Positions 1 through 11,300 of a stretch of DNA of 64,000 bases are shown here, one piece after another. The translations under genes were made by a program, and so were the position numbers. The first letter of the stretch is position 1. Each line of letters starts with the position of its first letter. Under the pieces are notes generated by a model, which made no database searches, had not been told where the DNA came from, and saw only the letters and a list, made by a program, of their open reading frames with translations. Source of the DNA: Protonemura montana (taxonomy: Eukaryota; Arthropoda; Insecta; Plecoptera; Nemouridae); contig OX387610.1 in assembly GCA_947568835.1 (NCBI GenBank), forward strand, positions 12,567,001 to 12,631,000, written 5' to 3'.

Positions 1-623
1 ATAAGCCTAGGTCCTCTTACCAAATGCTATAATTGTCCAGGTCATACGATTGAGTTAGCATTATATATATTTATTTATTTATTGTTTTCTCCAATCGAAC
101 ACAGAAATATGTCATGAAAGAGTATGGCTCCATCAAAAATAAGAAAAATGTCACAATAACGTTAAAGAGTAAGAAATTGAAATTGAAATTGAAATTGCTT
201 TTATTGTATCATTAAAGAACCATGTATACATAATGGCATATGACAAGTCAATATCTAAAATCTATGTTCTATGTTATGTGTTTGAAATGTAAAAACTCTT
301 TGACAGAATAAAAAGCATTTTTTAACAGGAATTTTTTTACATTGGTCTTAAAGGATAAAGTATTATTTTTTTCAAAGGACAGCTTACAATCAGTTAATAG
401 CTTATTATAAAAACATATACCATTTAAGTAAAGGTATACTATAGTATTTTGTAAACGTGATTACTGAACAATTTGGTTGACATCAGCACATTTTTCTAAT
501 GATAATGATTCCTTAGAATACAGCTATTAACAAACTTATAATTGGTAGGTAAATCTAGGGTTCTGCCCATTGTCTGCTGCTGGTAAGAAATATGGTCCAT
601 TTCTCAATTTTGGATTTGCTTAC
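1..623. other. AT-rich sequence, no gene seen
   Basis: This stretch is AT-rich, with a short GAAATT direct repeat near 176-197 and a TATTTATT-rich run near 65-85. Such features are common at retroelement 3' ends. I could not assign a family and see no convincing exon. If the exon at 624-710 is real, this would be its first intron. Confidence 0.4.
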
Positions 624-710
624 CTTGACAACTTTGCCGTCGGCATGAAACGTGTCACACTTCGCCGATCTCGTCGCATAGTTCGTCAGCGTCAAATCTT
701 CAAGATGCAT
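624..710 (-). CDS. Possible first coding exon of a minus-strand gene leaving the window
   Basis: On the minus strand an ATG at 710 opens a 29-codon frame (MHLEDLTLTNYATRS...) that ends in phase 0 at a good donor (CAAG followed by GTAAGC) at 624. The exon is more GC-rich than its surroundings, and ATTGG boxes lie upstream around 810-830. I do not recognise the protein and find no second exon between 1 and 623, so the rest would lie to the left of the window. A chance ORF beside a chance donor is possible. Confidence 0.3.
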
Positions 711-1575
711 TTTTTGGCTTTTTTCTTTCTTGGTCAGATGTCATAAATTCTTCAAAAGAATAGTGTTCAGTTCCTCGATCTAAAAAAATGGAGTAATTCT
801 GATGCGAATGCTTTCATTGGTCATTGATGATATGTTTCACAATTTATCATTCCAAAATAACGCTTCGCTCATTTTACAACGAACCTCAAATTGCGTTCGC
901 AAACCCTTAGTTATTATAAGAAGGCAGCTGGAAAGGGGAACATAAGCTTAAGGATGATCATATGGGAATAAAAATCGACATAAGAGTAAATATATTTGCA
1001 TGAAATTATTCTCACAAGTTGCTGAGTCACTTAAAAAACACTCAAAATATTATCCTGCGGGAAATTTCTGGGAAACAAAAAAAAACTAACTTTTTGCTAT
1101 CGCCTTCGGTTTTCCAAGAATTAATAGAGTTGAGTAATTCAAATTTTTTATTACATCTACAATACTAATCTTGAGATAGTTACAAGTTTTCAGACATCTT
1201 TCTTATCTAATTCCAAATAAAATTATTGTTTTTAATTGTCTAAAAATGAGTAAAAAACTCCGCCCGTGTTTCGACGCCGATACCTCACCAGTGAATACAA
1301 TTTTGACAGCGATTTTTTTTTTATAATTTACCCTAAAGTACGACGATTTCAGAAATGTTAATATTATCTCGATCAGACAAATAGTGTCCGTGTAAGTCGG
1401 TGCGCGGCGCAAAATGACGTCCTGCATAGTATAATAGTGCCTACTAAGTAGTATAGCAAACTACCCTTCCTAGCAGCGGAGTGGGGAGACCTTCGAATCA
1501 ACTTAACATTCATACATTAGGGTAAAGTTGTAATCAACATGGTACACCAATAACCGTCTGTCATTGGCTTATTGG
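711..1575. other. Spacer, no gene seen
   Basis: AT-rich spacer with no ORF that looks coding and no repeat I could place. It could hold the promoter of the putative minus-strand exon ending at 710. Confidence 0.4.
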
Positions 1576-1579
1576 AACC

Positions 1580-2012
1580 GAACGGTTTGTCGTGTTGGAA
1601 ACACCGGTTCTCATGAGATCACCGAAGTTAAGCAACACTGCGCTGGACCAGGTATTGGATGGGTGACCATCATACACATGACCAGTTCTGTTTGGGAGAG
1701 AGGTTGGAGAGATGAAAGTTAGTACAGCTACTTCACTCGCCTTGCTTATCAACCTCTCGACAGCATGGATTTGTGGAGGAATCCTGCTGTATGCGTTGTA
1801 CCGTCCTTCGGAAGGGTCGTTAAGCCGGTGGTCCCCTTGGTCTTCGGCAGGAGTAGCCTACGTGCCGGCACCGGGTTTTCCCTCCTCCCTTCTAGACTAT
1901 GTTAGGTTCATCTTTATCCTTATCATCATCTACTAATTAACCGACGCCATTAGACCAGTGCCGCATGACCAGTCTTCAAAACAGCTCAAATCAATCAATT
2001 GGCTGATTGGAT
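1580..2012 (+). mobile_element. 5S rRNA-derived SINE, near full length
   Basis: The head reproduces the internal part of a 5S rRNA gene: a GATCACCGAAGTTAAGCAAC box followed by a GTATTGGATGGGTGACC box, which correspond to the Pol III internal promoter. It is followed by the family body (TCAACCTCTCGACAGCATGG, then the CGTCCTTCGGAAGGG core) and a tail with GGTTAGGTTCATC-type sequence and a segment ending near CCAGTGCCGCATG. It matches the other copies in this window over nearly its full length. Origin from 5S rRNA is inferred from the box sequences. Confidence 0.8.
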
Positions 2013-3420
2013 TAAACTCCGGGGTAACATTTCAAATCTCCTTTGCGAATTCGGTTCTGTGGTCTTTGCAGATTCCTCGGGTACTTTTTTGTGTCCTTAT
2101 CGTAAAACACGTTTTGAAAAAAATATGTCATTTTGTCCTTAAACATTCATTATTTACGAATTTTTCTCTATTTTTCCACCCTCCAGATCTAAAGTTCATA
2201 CTGGAATGTATAAAATGTCTGAAGCTCACCTTATTTTCTTTCCTTTCATTTACATTTTCCAGCAACGTTTAATAGAATTTAAATGTCTTTGTGCTAGACT
2301 AAAAACCGGTAATTCAGTGGCATTTTAAGTAATTAACAGACCGTCAACAAATAAAAAAATCTTCTTATTAGCTGTTGCTAAGCAAACATCAAATTAACGG
2401 ACTGTTAAGCACTTAACGGACCACTGAAAAAATAGGACTAAAAAAAATATTGTAATAAAAATGTTTCAAACCTTTTCTTTATTCTGCTTTTTACGACAGA
2501 TCTAATTTAAACTTATTATTTATCGAAACAAGAAATAACAAAAGTCACTTATGATCATTCAAAATTGTCACTCAAAACTGCGTTTGCAAAGCCAACTTGG
2601 TATTGATCTTCACCACCAACTGTTTATTCAAGCAATTCTACGTTCGTAATGCGCAAAAAACCTTGCCTTTTTCGCTTCTTAGATACATTTTTCAAGGCCA
2701 AAAATCCCTTGTGTACACGAGACGACGTGATATTCACTCATCAAATTGGTCAAGAAAAGTAAGCAGTAAATCACTAATTTTTTTCCACCTTCGGGCTCTC
2801 AAACTGCGCGATAGTGCACCAAATTTACCAACGACATGTAATTTAAATGTGAAATTACCCTTTTTATAATTACTAACTGTACTGGAATAACAATCATTAG
2901 TATTGATTACCTAAAAAAAAAAGGTCTTCTGCTTACCCATTTCTAGGTACAATTGACGAAATTACCCAAGATTACTGGTGCCCTATCATCAATGGTAATG
3001 ATCGCAATAGATTCCTCTGACAATTATTGCACATGGACGTGAAGCTATAAACAAAACGTACGGTGTCACTCGGGGCTTTCTAATTATCGACATCAATTAT
3101 CTTTCTTGTGCTCATAACGTAGATTTGTAAACAAGATTTGGTTATTGGGTTTACAGGTTTAGCCAGAAGCTCAGCGCAAAAAGACCGATCGATGACAATT
3201 GCATACCGACAAAAATGGCGATCGCCCAGAGACAAATTTAATTTTGTCATTTCACACAGTTAACTCGCATTTGAAATTGTTTTAAAAACGAAAAGCAGCG
3301 AGCGCTTTTGGGTGACACCAACCGTTTCCACGTTCTCCTCAATCAAAAACGAAATTTATTTTGAAATGTGTTGTTAAAGTGGAATCACTTAACAGGCTCA
3401 GTGGCACTTGTCTATTGCCG
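2013..3420. other. Spacer, no gene seen
   Basis: AT-rich sequence. A 90-codon open frame at 2597-2869 has no recognisable domain, no splice context and biased composition, so I do not call it a gene. Confidence 0.4.
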
Positions 3421-3675
3421 TCGGTGATGATGAGGATGATGATGAACCTAACCTAGCCTAGAAGGGAGGAGGGGAAACCCGGTGCCGGCACGTAGCCTAC
3501 TCCTGTCGAAGAGCACCAAGGGAACCACCGGCTTAACGTCCCTTCCGAAGGACGGTACAACGCGAACAACAGGATTCCTCCACAAATCCATGCTGTCGAG
3601 AGGTTGATACGGTTGTGCCAACATTTATCCCTCCAACCTAACCCAGCGCAGTGCTGCTGGTTTCCAATAACACGA
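3421..3675 (-). mobile_element. 5S rRNA-derived SINE, head largely deleted
   Basis: Reverse orientation copy. The tail (GATGATGAACCTAACC), the CCTTCCGAAGGACGG core and the CATGCTGTCGAGAGG block are present. The 5S-like head is reduced to a fragment around 3640-3675 (CCCAGCGCAGTG). Confidence 0.7.
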
Positions 3676-3721
3676 TGTAATCCTCGTGATTACTCTAATT
3701 ACACCAACACCTTCATGCCAT

Positions 3722-3751
3722 CATAATAATAATAATAATAATAATAATAAT
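3722..3751 (+). repeat. (TAA)n microsatellite
   Basis: About ten uninterrupted ATA/TAA trinucleotides. It lies about 50 bp beyond the SINE remnant, as A/T-rich simple repeats often do near retroelement ends. Confidence 0.85.
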
Positions 3752-4179
3752 CATAGATTGCATTCGTGCTGAGCCCGTACACCGGCCAGATCCCGGAACA
3801 CGATTGCAAGCTACCCTTAGCGTCATTAGCATAAATAGCACCAAATCACACTTATACCAAAATATCACTGCATTTAACGTTATCACACCTACAGCATTAG
3901 CATGAACAAAATATCAACTGCATTTAACTAAATTAATATTACCGTCATTAGCTTCTTTAACACCAAGACACACTTACAGTGTTAGCATTGAGATCACCCT
4001 GACGCTACCCTGTATACTCAACTGCATTTTAACATCATATCTGTGAACTGTCAGGTTTAAAAACCACTCCTGGATGCCACGTGGAACGTGGATGAACGTG
4101 GATGCCAGGGTGCATCAAGGGATCTCAAGTTAACTAAATAAGATTTATCTTCTGACTCAACATTGTACACACACGTGGA

Positions 4180-4395
4180 CGACTTTTGCAGCAGCACGTG
4201 CATTTTATTATTATGAACACTAACCGTCTCAAAAATTGATGCCCAAACGGGGACTCGGACCCCGATCTCCACCTGTCGCGGGTGTTGCTCTAACCCATTG
4301 AGCTATCTGGACACATGCATTTTGAGACGATTTTCGTGTATTTGATGAGAATGACGGATCTCCAAGGAGTAGAACCAAGATGCTGTGAATACTCA
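4180..4395 (-). mobile_element. tRNA-derived SINE (family with GTTTGGGCATCAATTTTTG tail)
   Basis: Minus strand 4314-4239 is a 76-nt tRNA-like unit. It has a 7-bp acceptor-type pairing (GTGTCCA with TGGGCAT), a D-arm GCTC/GAGC, an A box (TAGCTCAATGGGTTAGAGCA), a perfect 5-bp T stem (CGGGG/CCCCG) and a B-box-like GGTCCGAGTCC. The anticodon stem pairs at four of five positions, and position 33 of the loop is not U. It is followed by the family tail (CAATTTTTGAGACGG). A second copy at 55.1 kb shares upstream, tRNA and tail segments, which shows a SINE rather than a tRNA gene. Confidence 0.7.
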
Positions 4396-4494
4396 GAGTC
4401 ACTCTGATTCTAGTGACGCTATATCACGTCACAACCTGTCAAACTCGAGTAACTCCAATTTGACGTTGGATGCGTTGAATGTAGATGAAATCTC

Positions 4495-4600
4495 ATTTAA
4501 ATTGCAATCCCCGTTTGGGCATCAATTTTTGAGACGGTTTTAGTGTTGATAACAACAAAAAGTCTAGTATTCTTTGATTTCAAACTAAAATCTTATTTCA
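4495..4600 (+). repeat. Tail fragment of the tRNA-derived SINE
   Basis: It matches the TTTGGGCATCAATTTTTGAG tail of the element at 4180-4395 in the opposite orientation, so the two form an inverted pair about 100 bp apart. It lacks the tRNA-like promoter. Confidence 0.55.
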
Positions 4601-5190
4601 ATCTGTGCAAGTGCAGTGCTGCAAAAATCCATTCCATTGGTGAGATTTTTTTTCTATTATAATTAACTTGTAAAATCTCAGTTCTAAATTCAGTGTATTG
4701 TACGTAACTACTTTTATGCTTCTTTTCATTGATTTACAAAAGTGTAATTTACTAAAATTATTACGTGTTCCAATTTTTTATCAATTCCGTTTCTAAATAA
4801 AATTCGTTTATAATTCAACGTAACGTTTGTAGTTCAGTTAAAAATCGGGATACCGCCCGTCGAATCCTCGTATTGCTTTCCTCCGAACTTTCGGTTTCAT
4901 TGAAATATCTAGACAAACCCAATATACCAACACGCCAAATCGGATGGTGCATTTCAATTCCGGGGCACTGAAGTCCCGACCAAGTCATTATTATGCACAG
5001 GTATATAATTATTTTTTTTGCCTTGGTCCTGTACGTACATAATTTGGATCATTGTTGCATCGTCTCATCAAAGGTACTAGCATATATAACCTTGTGAGTC
5101 ATTAATTGTTCTGATTTTCATTTCCGTGCCGTGTTTAGTTATTGTCGTGTACCTGTTGTTGTGGAAATATTGTATGGTCAGAAGATTGGG
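4601..5190. other. Spacer, no gene seen
   Basis: AT-rich sequence with no coding exon or assignable repeat. Confidence 0.35.
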
Positions 5191-5440
5191 ATGAGAGAGG
5201 TTGTAGGTATCGAAATTAGTATACAAATCTTACTCGCCTTGCTTATCAACCTCGTGAATTCTAGAAGAATCGATCGAGTGCTTATGGATTAGGAACACTA
5301 CTAGCCTAAAGAAAATCGATGCCCAAACGGGGACCGATTTGTTCCCGTTTGGGAATCGATTTTTGAAAGATTATTAGGTTTCCAAATGATAAAATACCTT
5401 GCGAATTGCAAGCGTGTCCAATTTAAATAAGATTTCACAT
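5191..5440 (+). repeat. Nested fragments of two SINE families
   Basis: 5191-5255 resembles the body of the 5S-derived SINE (TCGCCTTGCTTATCAACCTC). 5300-5440 resembles the tRNA-SINE tail (GATGCCCAAACGGGGAC, then TTGCAAGCG and TTTAAATAAGATTTCA). The CCCAAACGGGGACC...CCCGTTTGGG segment forms a local inverted repeat. Confidence 0.5.
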
Positions 5441-5577
5441 GCTCTTGGACTTAATTAGACTACTAGCTGGCCCTCAGAACGTTCTTAATTGTAGTAAGAA
5501 ATAAACACAGAATAACTTGAATGGTATCTGGCTTCTACTATAGATTAATAAATCTATGCTTCTACCGGTCGCAGCCT

Positions 5578-5822
5578 GATCGGTTTGGCGTGTTGGAAAA
5601 ACCGGTTCTCATGAGATCACCGAAGTTAAGCAACACTGCGCTGAGTCAGGTATTGGATGGGTGACCATCATACACATTACCAGTTCTGTTCGGTAGAGAG
5701 GTTGTGAGGAATGGAAGTTAGTGCAGCAACTTCACTCGTCTTGCTTCTCAACCTCTCGACAGCATGGATTTGTGTAGGAATCTTGCTGTTTGAGATGTAC
5801 CGTCCTTCCGAAGGGAAGTGCA
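5578..5822 (+). mobile_element. 5S rRNA-derived SINE, 3'-truncated
   Basis: The head is complete (GATCACCGAAGTTAAGCAAC, GTATTGGATGGGTGACC). The body runs through CATGGATTTGTGTAGG to the CCTTCCGAAGGG core and then stops. Confidence 0.75.
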
Positions 5823-6336
5823 ACCTGTCGCGGAGATTTGAATCTTTAATTAACTGCTGCACGAAGAAATTACAGGTAACAAATAATAATAATTCTGAAA
5901 AGAACGCCTCTTTCAATTGAAGTAATGAGGAATCTTTCCTCTGACCTATATGTCCATGTAACTAGGCATTTTATTACGGATGGGTAGTATCTGGTCAAAA
6001 ATTTAACAGGTAGAAAAAGTTGATTAATGGGTAACATGCAAACGAAAGCAATGCTGTATTTCTTTCGCAACAACTCAAAAATTAAACAGATGTTATCTTT
6101 TATTAAATATAATTTTAACTAAAATCACGTACAATTTTTTGTTTGTTTCTGTACGTGCATTTCTCAGTGACGTTATAATTTCAAATTGTCCGCTGTAACG
6201 TTCACATCGAACCTAACCTAACCTCTACTTCATGTGTGACAGTGGAGCCTAGTTACACTGTTACGCCGACAGCACGGCCACTGGCTAGCAGCTAGTTAGT
6301 TGTTGCTGTGTTTAAACTACGCAGCTAATTGTTGTA
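5823..6336. other. Spacer, includes probable VHL promoter region
   Basis: No coding exon. The last 150 bases are less AT-rich, contain CCTAACCTAACC at about 6213-6224 and lead directly to the VHL start. No clear TATA box was seen. Confidence 0.35.
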
Positions 6337-6963
6337 ATGTACTCATCCGGTGCTTCAAAACATATTCTCGCCATGGCGTGCGTTAATCACGGCATACAAA
6401 ACGCAGGAACAGTGGTCCACGACATGTTGGTCAAAGTCAAGCCAAAAGATTTTGACAGAGGAGTACAGTTACCAGTATCTGGTCCATCACACGTTCGTTC
6501 ATCTATCCTCTTTAGAAATGAGACTGGAAATCCAGTAATGATCATCTGGATAAATTATGAAGGACGGCTTATTAACTATATAACCTTGTCCAATAAGAGA
6601 GGGTTTATATGCAATACGTTTATGGGACATCCGTGGGTAGCGATCAACTCCGTTACCGGTGCACAGTGCCAAATAGATGGAAAATACGTGTTTGTACCTT
6701 ACAAGCCTCAAACCACACCAGAGAGATTTAAGGCGCTAATAACAATGCCAGTGTTGACTCTTTATCAGTATTCCCTTCTTAAGGCAGTGCGTTCAATGAA
6801 CTCATTTCAAGCTCTGAACGATCCGGAAATGCTCTGTGATTTGCCACGAAGACTTGCAGAAGACATACGAGAAGCAATCAGAAAAAATATATTTACTGCC
6901 AAGCATGAGATCAGTGCTTTCCCTTTCCATATCTGGTTTGATTTAGGAATTCTGTCAATTTAA
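6337..6963 (+). CDS. VHL: von Hippel-Lindau protein homologue (VHL), single exon
   Basis: This 208-residue frame matches VHL, the substrate receptor of the cullin-2 E3 ligase (with elongins B and C) that captures prolyl-hydroxylated HIF-alpha. The beta-domain runs from about residue 48 to 130, with SSILFRNETGNPVMIIWINY, then NYITL, GHPWVAINS and KYVFVPY aligning to the family pattern (Ile-Phe-Asn, Trp-Leu-Asn-Phe, Tyr-x-Thr-Leu, Gly-His-x-Trp, Phe-Val-Pro). An alpha-domain (LTLYQYSLLKAVRSM) follows. Length is close to human VHL (213). The ATG at 6337 is the longest start; the ATG at 6373 is an alternative. The CDS is intronless, whereas vertebrate VHL has two introns. The 35 residues before the domain are not recognised. 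Confidence 0.85.
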   Translation: MYSSGASKHILAMACVNHGIQNAGTVVHDMLVKVKPKDFDRGVQLPVSGPSHVRSSILFRNETGNPVMIIWINYEGRLINYITLSNKRGFICNTFMGHPWVAINSVTGAQCQIDGKYVFVPYKPQTTPERFKALITMPVLTLYQYSLLKAVRSMNSFQALNDPEMLCDLPRRLAEDIREAIRKNIFTAKHEISAFPFHIWFDLGILSI

Positions 6964-7454
6964 CTGGGTAATGTCTGCCCGTATTTCTTGTTTGCATTTA
7001 CATCTCATAACGCCAGTTATTTTTAAAGTTTTAAAGTACGATTTTAATTTGCTGACCGTGTTTCATTATTATAATACAGTGTCTACTCACTACTTTCAGA
7101 CTAACTGGCATCATCATAGACACAGGTTATGAGGTCCATGGTGAAATCAAGTGACAAGCAACTATTTTTTCTTAGTACAGACCACTAAAGGCATTATTGA
7201 TAAGTGAAGCAATTTGAAAAGCATTTGACTGGAACAAAATGAAAACAAGATATTGCTACCTTAAATTTCTTTACTTTTCCTTATTATAAAAGATTTTTGT
7301 ACTTGGCCTATGGTCTTTATTGGTTTCAGTGTTTGAATGTGTTGGTTCTTGATGTTTCAAAGAAAATATGTGTTTCCAACTACCAAATTAGAACCTGCTT
7401 TCTATTCACATTGCTGGCTTAGAGGGCCAGCATTTTTGTAAAGCTCTCTGCTGA

Positions 7455-7770
7455 GCTAACAAGCCGGCAACATTTGATAACAGTATGGTGCCACCCGATG
7501 GCACTTGTTGCTGGCTTTTAAAACAAACTTCTTCAATTTAATAATTAAAACTTTTAATATCAGTATGTGTAGATCAATTGTTCACCTTCGAGTTAATAAA
7601 GATTGATTGAATTTAAACCAGTCTTAAATACAAGTTATGTGCGAGAAATAACGAAATGAACATTCCAAATGATGAGGACTCCACCTATTAGCATCCTCTA
7701 TTTTTGTCAGTAAATTAGTTAGTTAGTGGCCATTTTCCTCCAACGCAGCATACTCAGAGGTGTAATTCTA
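7455..7770 (+). repeat. Unclassified dispersed repeat, copy 1
   Basis: It is collinear with 21165-21450. Shared blocks are GCCGGCAACATTTG, CTTTTAAA(A)CAAAC, TAAACCAGTCT, GCGAGAAATAAC and GGC(C/G)G/ATTTTCC. It overlaps the likely VHL 3' end. No protein or Pol III promoter was seen. Confidence 0.5.
7595..7600 (+). terminator. Candidate VHL polyadenylation signal
   Basis: First canonical AATAAA downstream of the VHL stop, 632 bases after it. It lies inside a dispersed repeat, so use is uncertain. Confidence 0.4.
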
Positions 7771-8345
7771 GCATTATGGTAGTGCAGCACTGTGGTTATA
7801 TGCTATCTCTATACAAAAATTAGTTTCTTGACTGCAAGGGTAGAATGCCTTCCTTAGCAAGATGTAAAATATGAACTTAGAATCTAATTAGATATGATTA
7901 ATTGCAACATTATGCTAATTAAATTTCCACTGGGTGGCTGTAAAATACAGCTTTAAGTAGCTTTTCGAACAACGGTGATCTGGTCACCACCTAAGATGCC
8001 TGTCTATAACTGTCACAACTAAATAGTTGTAATATTACAACATGCTTTCGTACCTGAAAAGTGTAAAACAATCTTCTTAGCTCCATTAAAACCCAATAGA
8101 TATTTGTATCGAATCTTCTTCTCCATTTAAACTTCAATCTGATTGCTTTTTCCGAGAACAAAGTCAAAATCAAGGTTGGACGAAAATAAAGTTTTGGTAA
8201 AATGTTTCTTCTTGGCTTCGATTTGAAGCAACTTGAATTTTCGTGTCAGGATCAGGATGCCACTACGTCTTTGGCCACAACTTTAAAAACTATATTACAT
8301 TTCTAAGGTTGGTCAGACTGCATGTCTTGTTATGGCTGATCTAAC

Positions 8346-11300
8346 ATGGCAGCATTGCGATCTGTTTTGTTTTCACTTTTGATTATCACTTTCAACTTCT
8401 GCAAAGGTACGGAAGCACATTTATACCGCCTAACAACACAGAAATTATTTTCCTTGATGATTTTCGTTACATTTGAAGCTATAACATCATTCCATTTCAC
8501 ACTATCGTTCAGCCTGCTGTAACCATAACTCATAGGGCCACAGACCTAATTAATTGCCTATTTTTGTCTAAAAAACAGCCCATTTTCTATTAATCTCACC
8601 TAATCCATAAAAAATTCAGTGTTTGCAGGTAACCTTATCACAGGAAATCTCGTGGAAGATTTCGGTCTGGATGGCGGTGACCCAGATAGCAATTCGGAGG
8701 CGGACTACCAACACAATCTTCTTCTCAATGCAGCGCATCGAGGTCTTGCTTCGGCTATAATGAAAAAGTACAAATGTCATTCATGTGAACCTCCTGATTG
8801 CTCGCCATCACTTGAAGAATGCGTTGGAGCACTTCAGGTAAGAATCTATCTTTACTTTTAGTCCGTATTAACCTATAACAAAAGGTGTATCGAATAGCAT
8901 GGTTGTCTTACCCAAGTAACCTGCTATTAATGTCTTTAAAACTTTTGTTAGCAGCAGATATACTCATACTGTTCATACATTACAAATAATGCCCAAAAAT
9001 ATTTCTTATATTGACAATATTTTTAGTGCTGGACGTCGCACACTCGCGACGAATACGGTTTCGAGACGCGGAGTAGAGGATGTGTAACAAAGCAAGAACA
9101 AGTGCCTCTCTACTGCAACACTCCATCGTACAGCTCCATGCATCAAAAGCGGCACACCGGAGGGCAGTATTCTATCGACTGCTGTTCTGGAGACTATTGT
9201 AATAACGGTTCATTCCCTGATCTACCACCGGTCGTCTACAGAGGTATGTCATTTTATTTTATTATAATCTCTGTTCAGCCTTTTTTTTTTTTTTTTTCTC
9301 TTTTACAAATGTGCATTTGCTGCACTGTGGTTAGGTACATACCACATGAAACCATAGGTACATAGGTACACATGGAATGCATATTTACAACTATAGTCCA
9401 TAGACCAACAAATAAATTATAATTATGAGTACATAAACATTTAATATATAATTACAAATATAGTTACGCAAAATATAATTGCTAGGAACACATAATTGTA
9501 TTTGCAACGTAGCAAATCACAGTTCGCTCAAACTGCTACAAAGAAATTTCAGAAATCAATATGTCAATAACGTGTGTTTTTATAATTTAAAAATCTATCG
9601 CAACAGAGTATCGTTTTATTTTAGTGTCATTTGTTGATACGCAATTCAGTATTGTTACTTTCAATACAATTTTGATAAAAGCAGGTTAGCTGATATGATA
9701 TGTGGCAAGCAGCCAAATATTCCAATGTAATTTGAAATAATTTCAAACCAGTTTTTGGCGTTTTTAGGACGGCAAGTCAGTCTCAACAGAGCAAAACCGT
9801 TAAACACACCACAATGGAATAGATATTATTATTATTTCTTTATTTACCTCCTTTTTTTACATAAGGAAAATTGAATATGATTGTTTTTAGACTCATCCTT
9901 AGCACTAGTTTTGACAAAACTATTTGAACGGGCATTCAAAACCCAGTAAAACTAGTTTTTGTCAAAATTGAATATGTTTCTTAACAAAATGCCAAATTTT
10001 CAAACCTCCCAAGACAATGTGTTTATTTTCATAAAACCGACTTGATGTAAAAGCAAATACAAACGTTCTGTGAAATGTAAAACAAATACAATCATTGCCG
10101 TTGTCCCCTGCAGATGAGATCCCTACCAACGCAGACAGCACATACGTAGCTCGACTGCTGCTGAGCGTGGCCGGTCCCGCGTTGGCGCTGGGATCATTAG
10201 CCGCCGTCGTGCTCTACCTGATGCGTCGGTCGCACCGCAAGCGGCTGCAGGCCGCGCGCTCCGACGCTGACAGCTACTTTGCGTCTGATGACATACTGAG
10301 AGCCACTGCTGCCGGTGACACTTCGCTCAGAGTGAGTCGGGCTTAGTTTTACACGTTCCAGGTCTTCCAATTTTGATTGGAAACTGGTTGACATTAAGAA
10401 AAAACTATTTGAAATGGGTCTTGAATGCTAAGTAAAGAACAACTAAAATTCCCAGTTGTCATTTACTTCGCATTCAAAACCCATATCAAATAGTTTTTGT
10501 TGAAACTTGTGCTAAGGATAGATCAAGTAGACATAAATCTAAAAACCATTCTACTGCTTGATATTGTTCAAGCATTGGCTCTTTAGAGATCACCTAAGTT
10601 AAGCAACACAGCGCTGGATTAGCTAATAAATGGGTGACCGTCATACACACCAAGACCAGTTCTATTCACGAAAAGGGATTACTGCTCGTTTTGACAACAA
10701 GGATTTGTGGAGAAATATTGTTGTTCAAGTTTTACTGTCCCTCGGAAGTGACTTTGAGCCGGTGGTCCCTTTGGCGCTCTTAACCAGGAGTAAGCTATGT
10801 GCCTGTACCACATTTCCCCTCCACTCAAGTTCAATATCATCCTCGTCACCTCACCTAAGCCAGCCTAGCGCCACAGTGCCTTTCGTCAACCCAATGCGCG
10901 GGTAAACAAGGCAGCTGCAGGCCACCTGGCCTGGAACAATGTGGCCCAAATGATCTCCAAGCTTGCATTTATTGGTAAAATTACCACCCTCTGAAAATGT
11001 ACCTCCCTAGGTACAATAGCGACACGGGCCATCAAGCCTTTTTGTACCTCTCTAGGTACAATAGCGACATGGGCCATCAAGCCTTCTTGTACCTCCCTAG
11101 GTACAATAGCAACATGGCCCATCAAGCTTTCTTGTACCACCCTAGGTACAATAGCGACATGGGCCATCAAGCTTTCTTGTACCACCCTAGGTACAATAGC
11201 GACATGGGCCATCAAGCCTTCTTGGCCCTGTTCAATTAGACACTTAAATGCACTGCCCCATGATATAATGACTACATTACCAAAAAAATGTGAAATATCA

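Noticed and set aside
4239..4314. Functional tRNA gene
   Set aside because: U33 is missing, the anticodon stem is imperfect, and the unit recurs at 55.2 kb with the same flanking modules, so it is a SINE head.
10997..11239. 80-codon ORF inside sax intron 4
   Set aside because: Same 45-bp minisatellite as at 24 kb.
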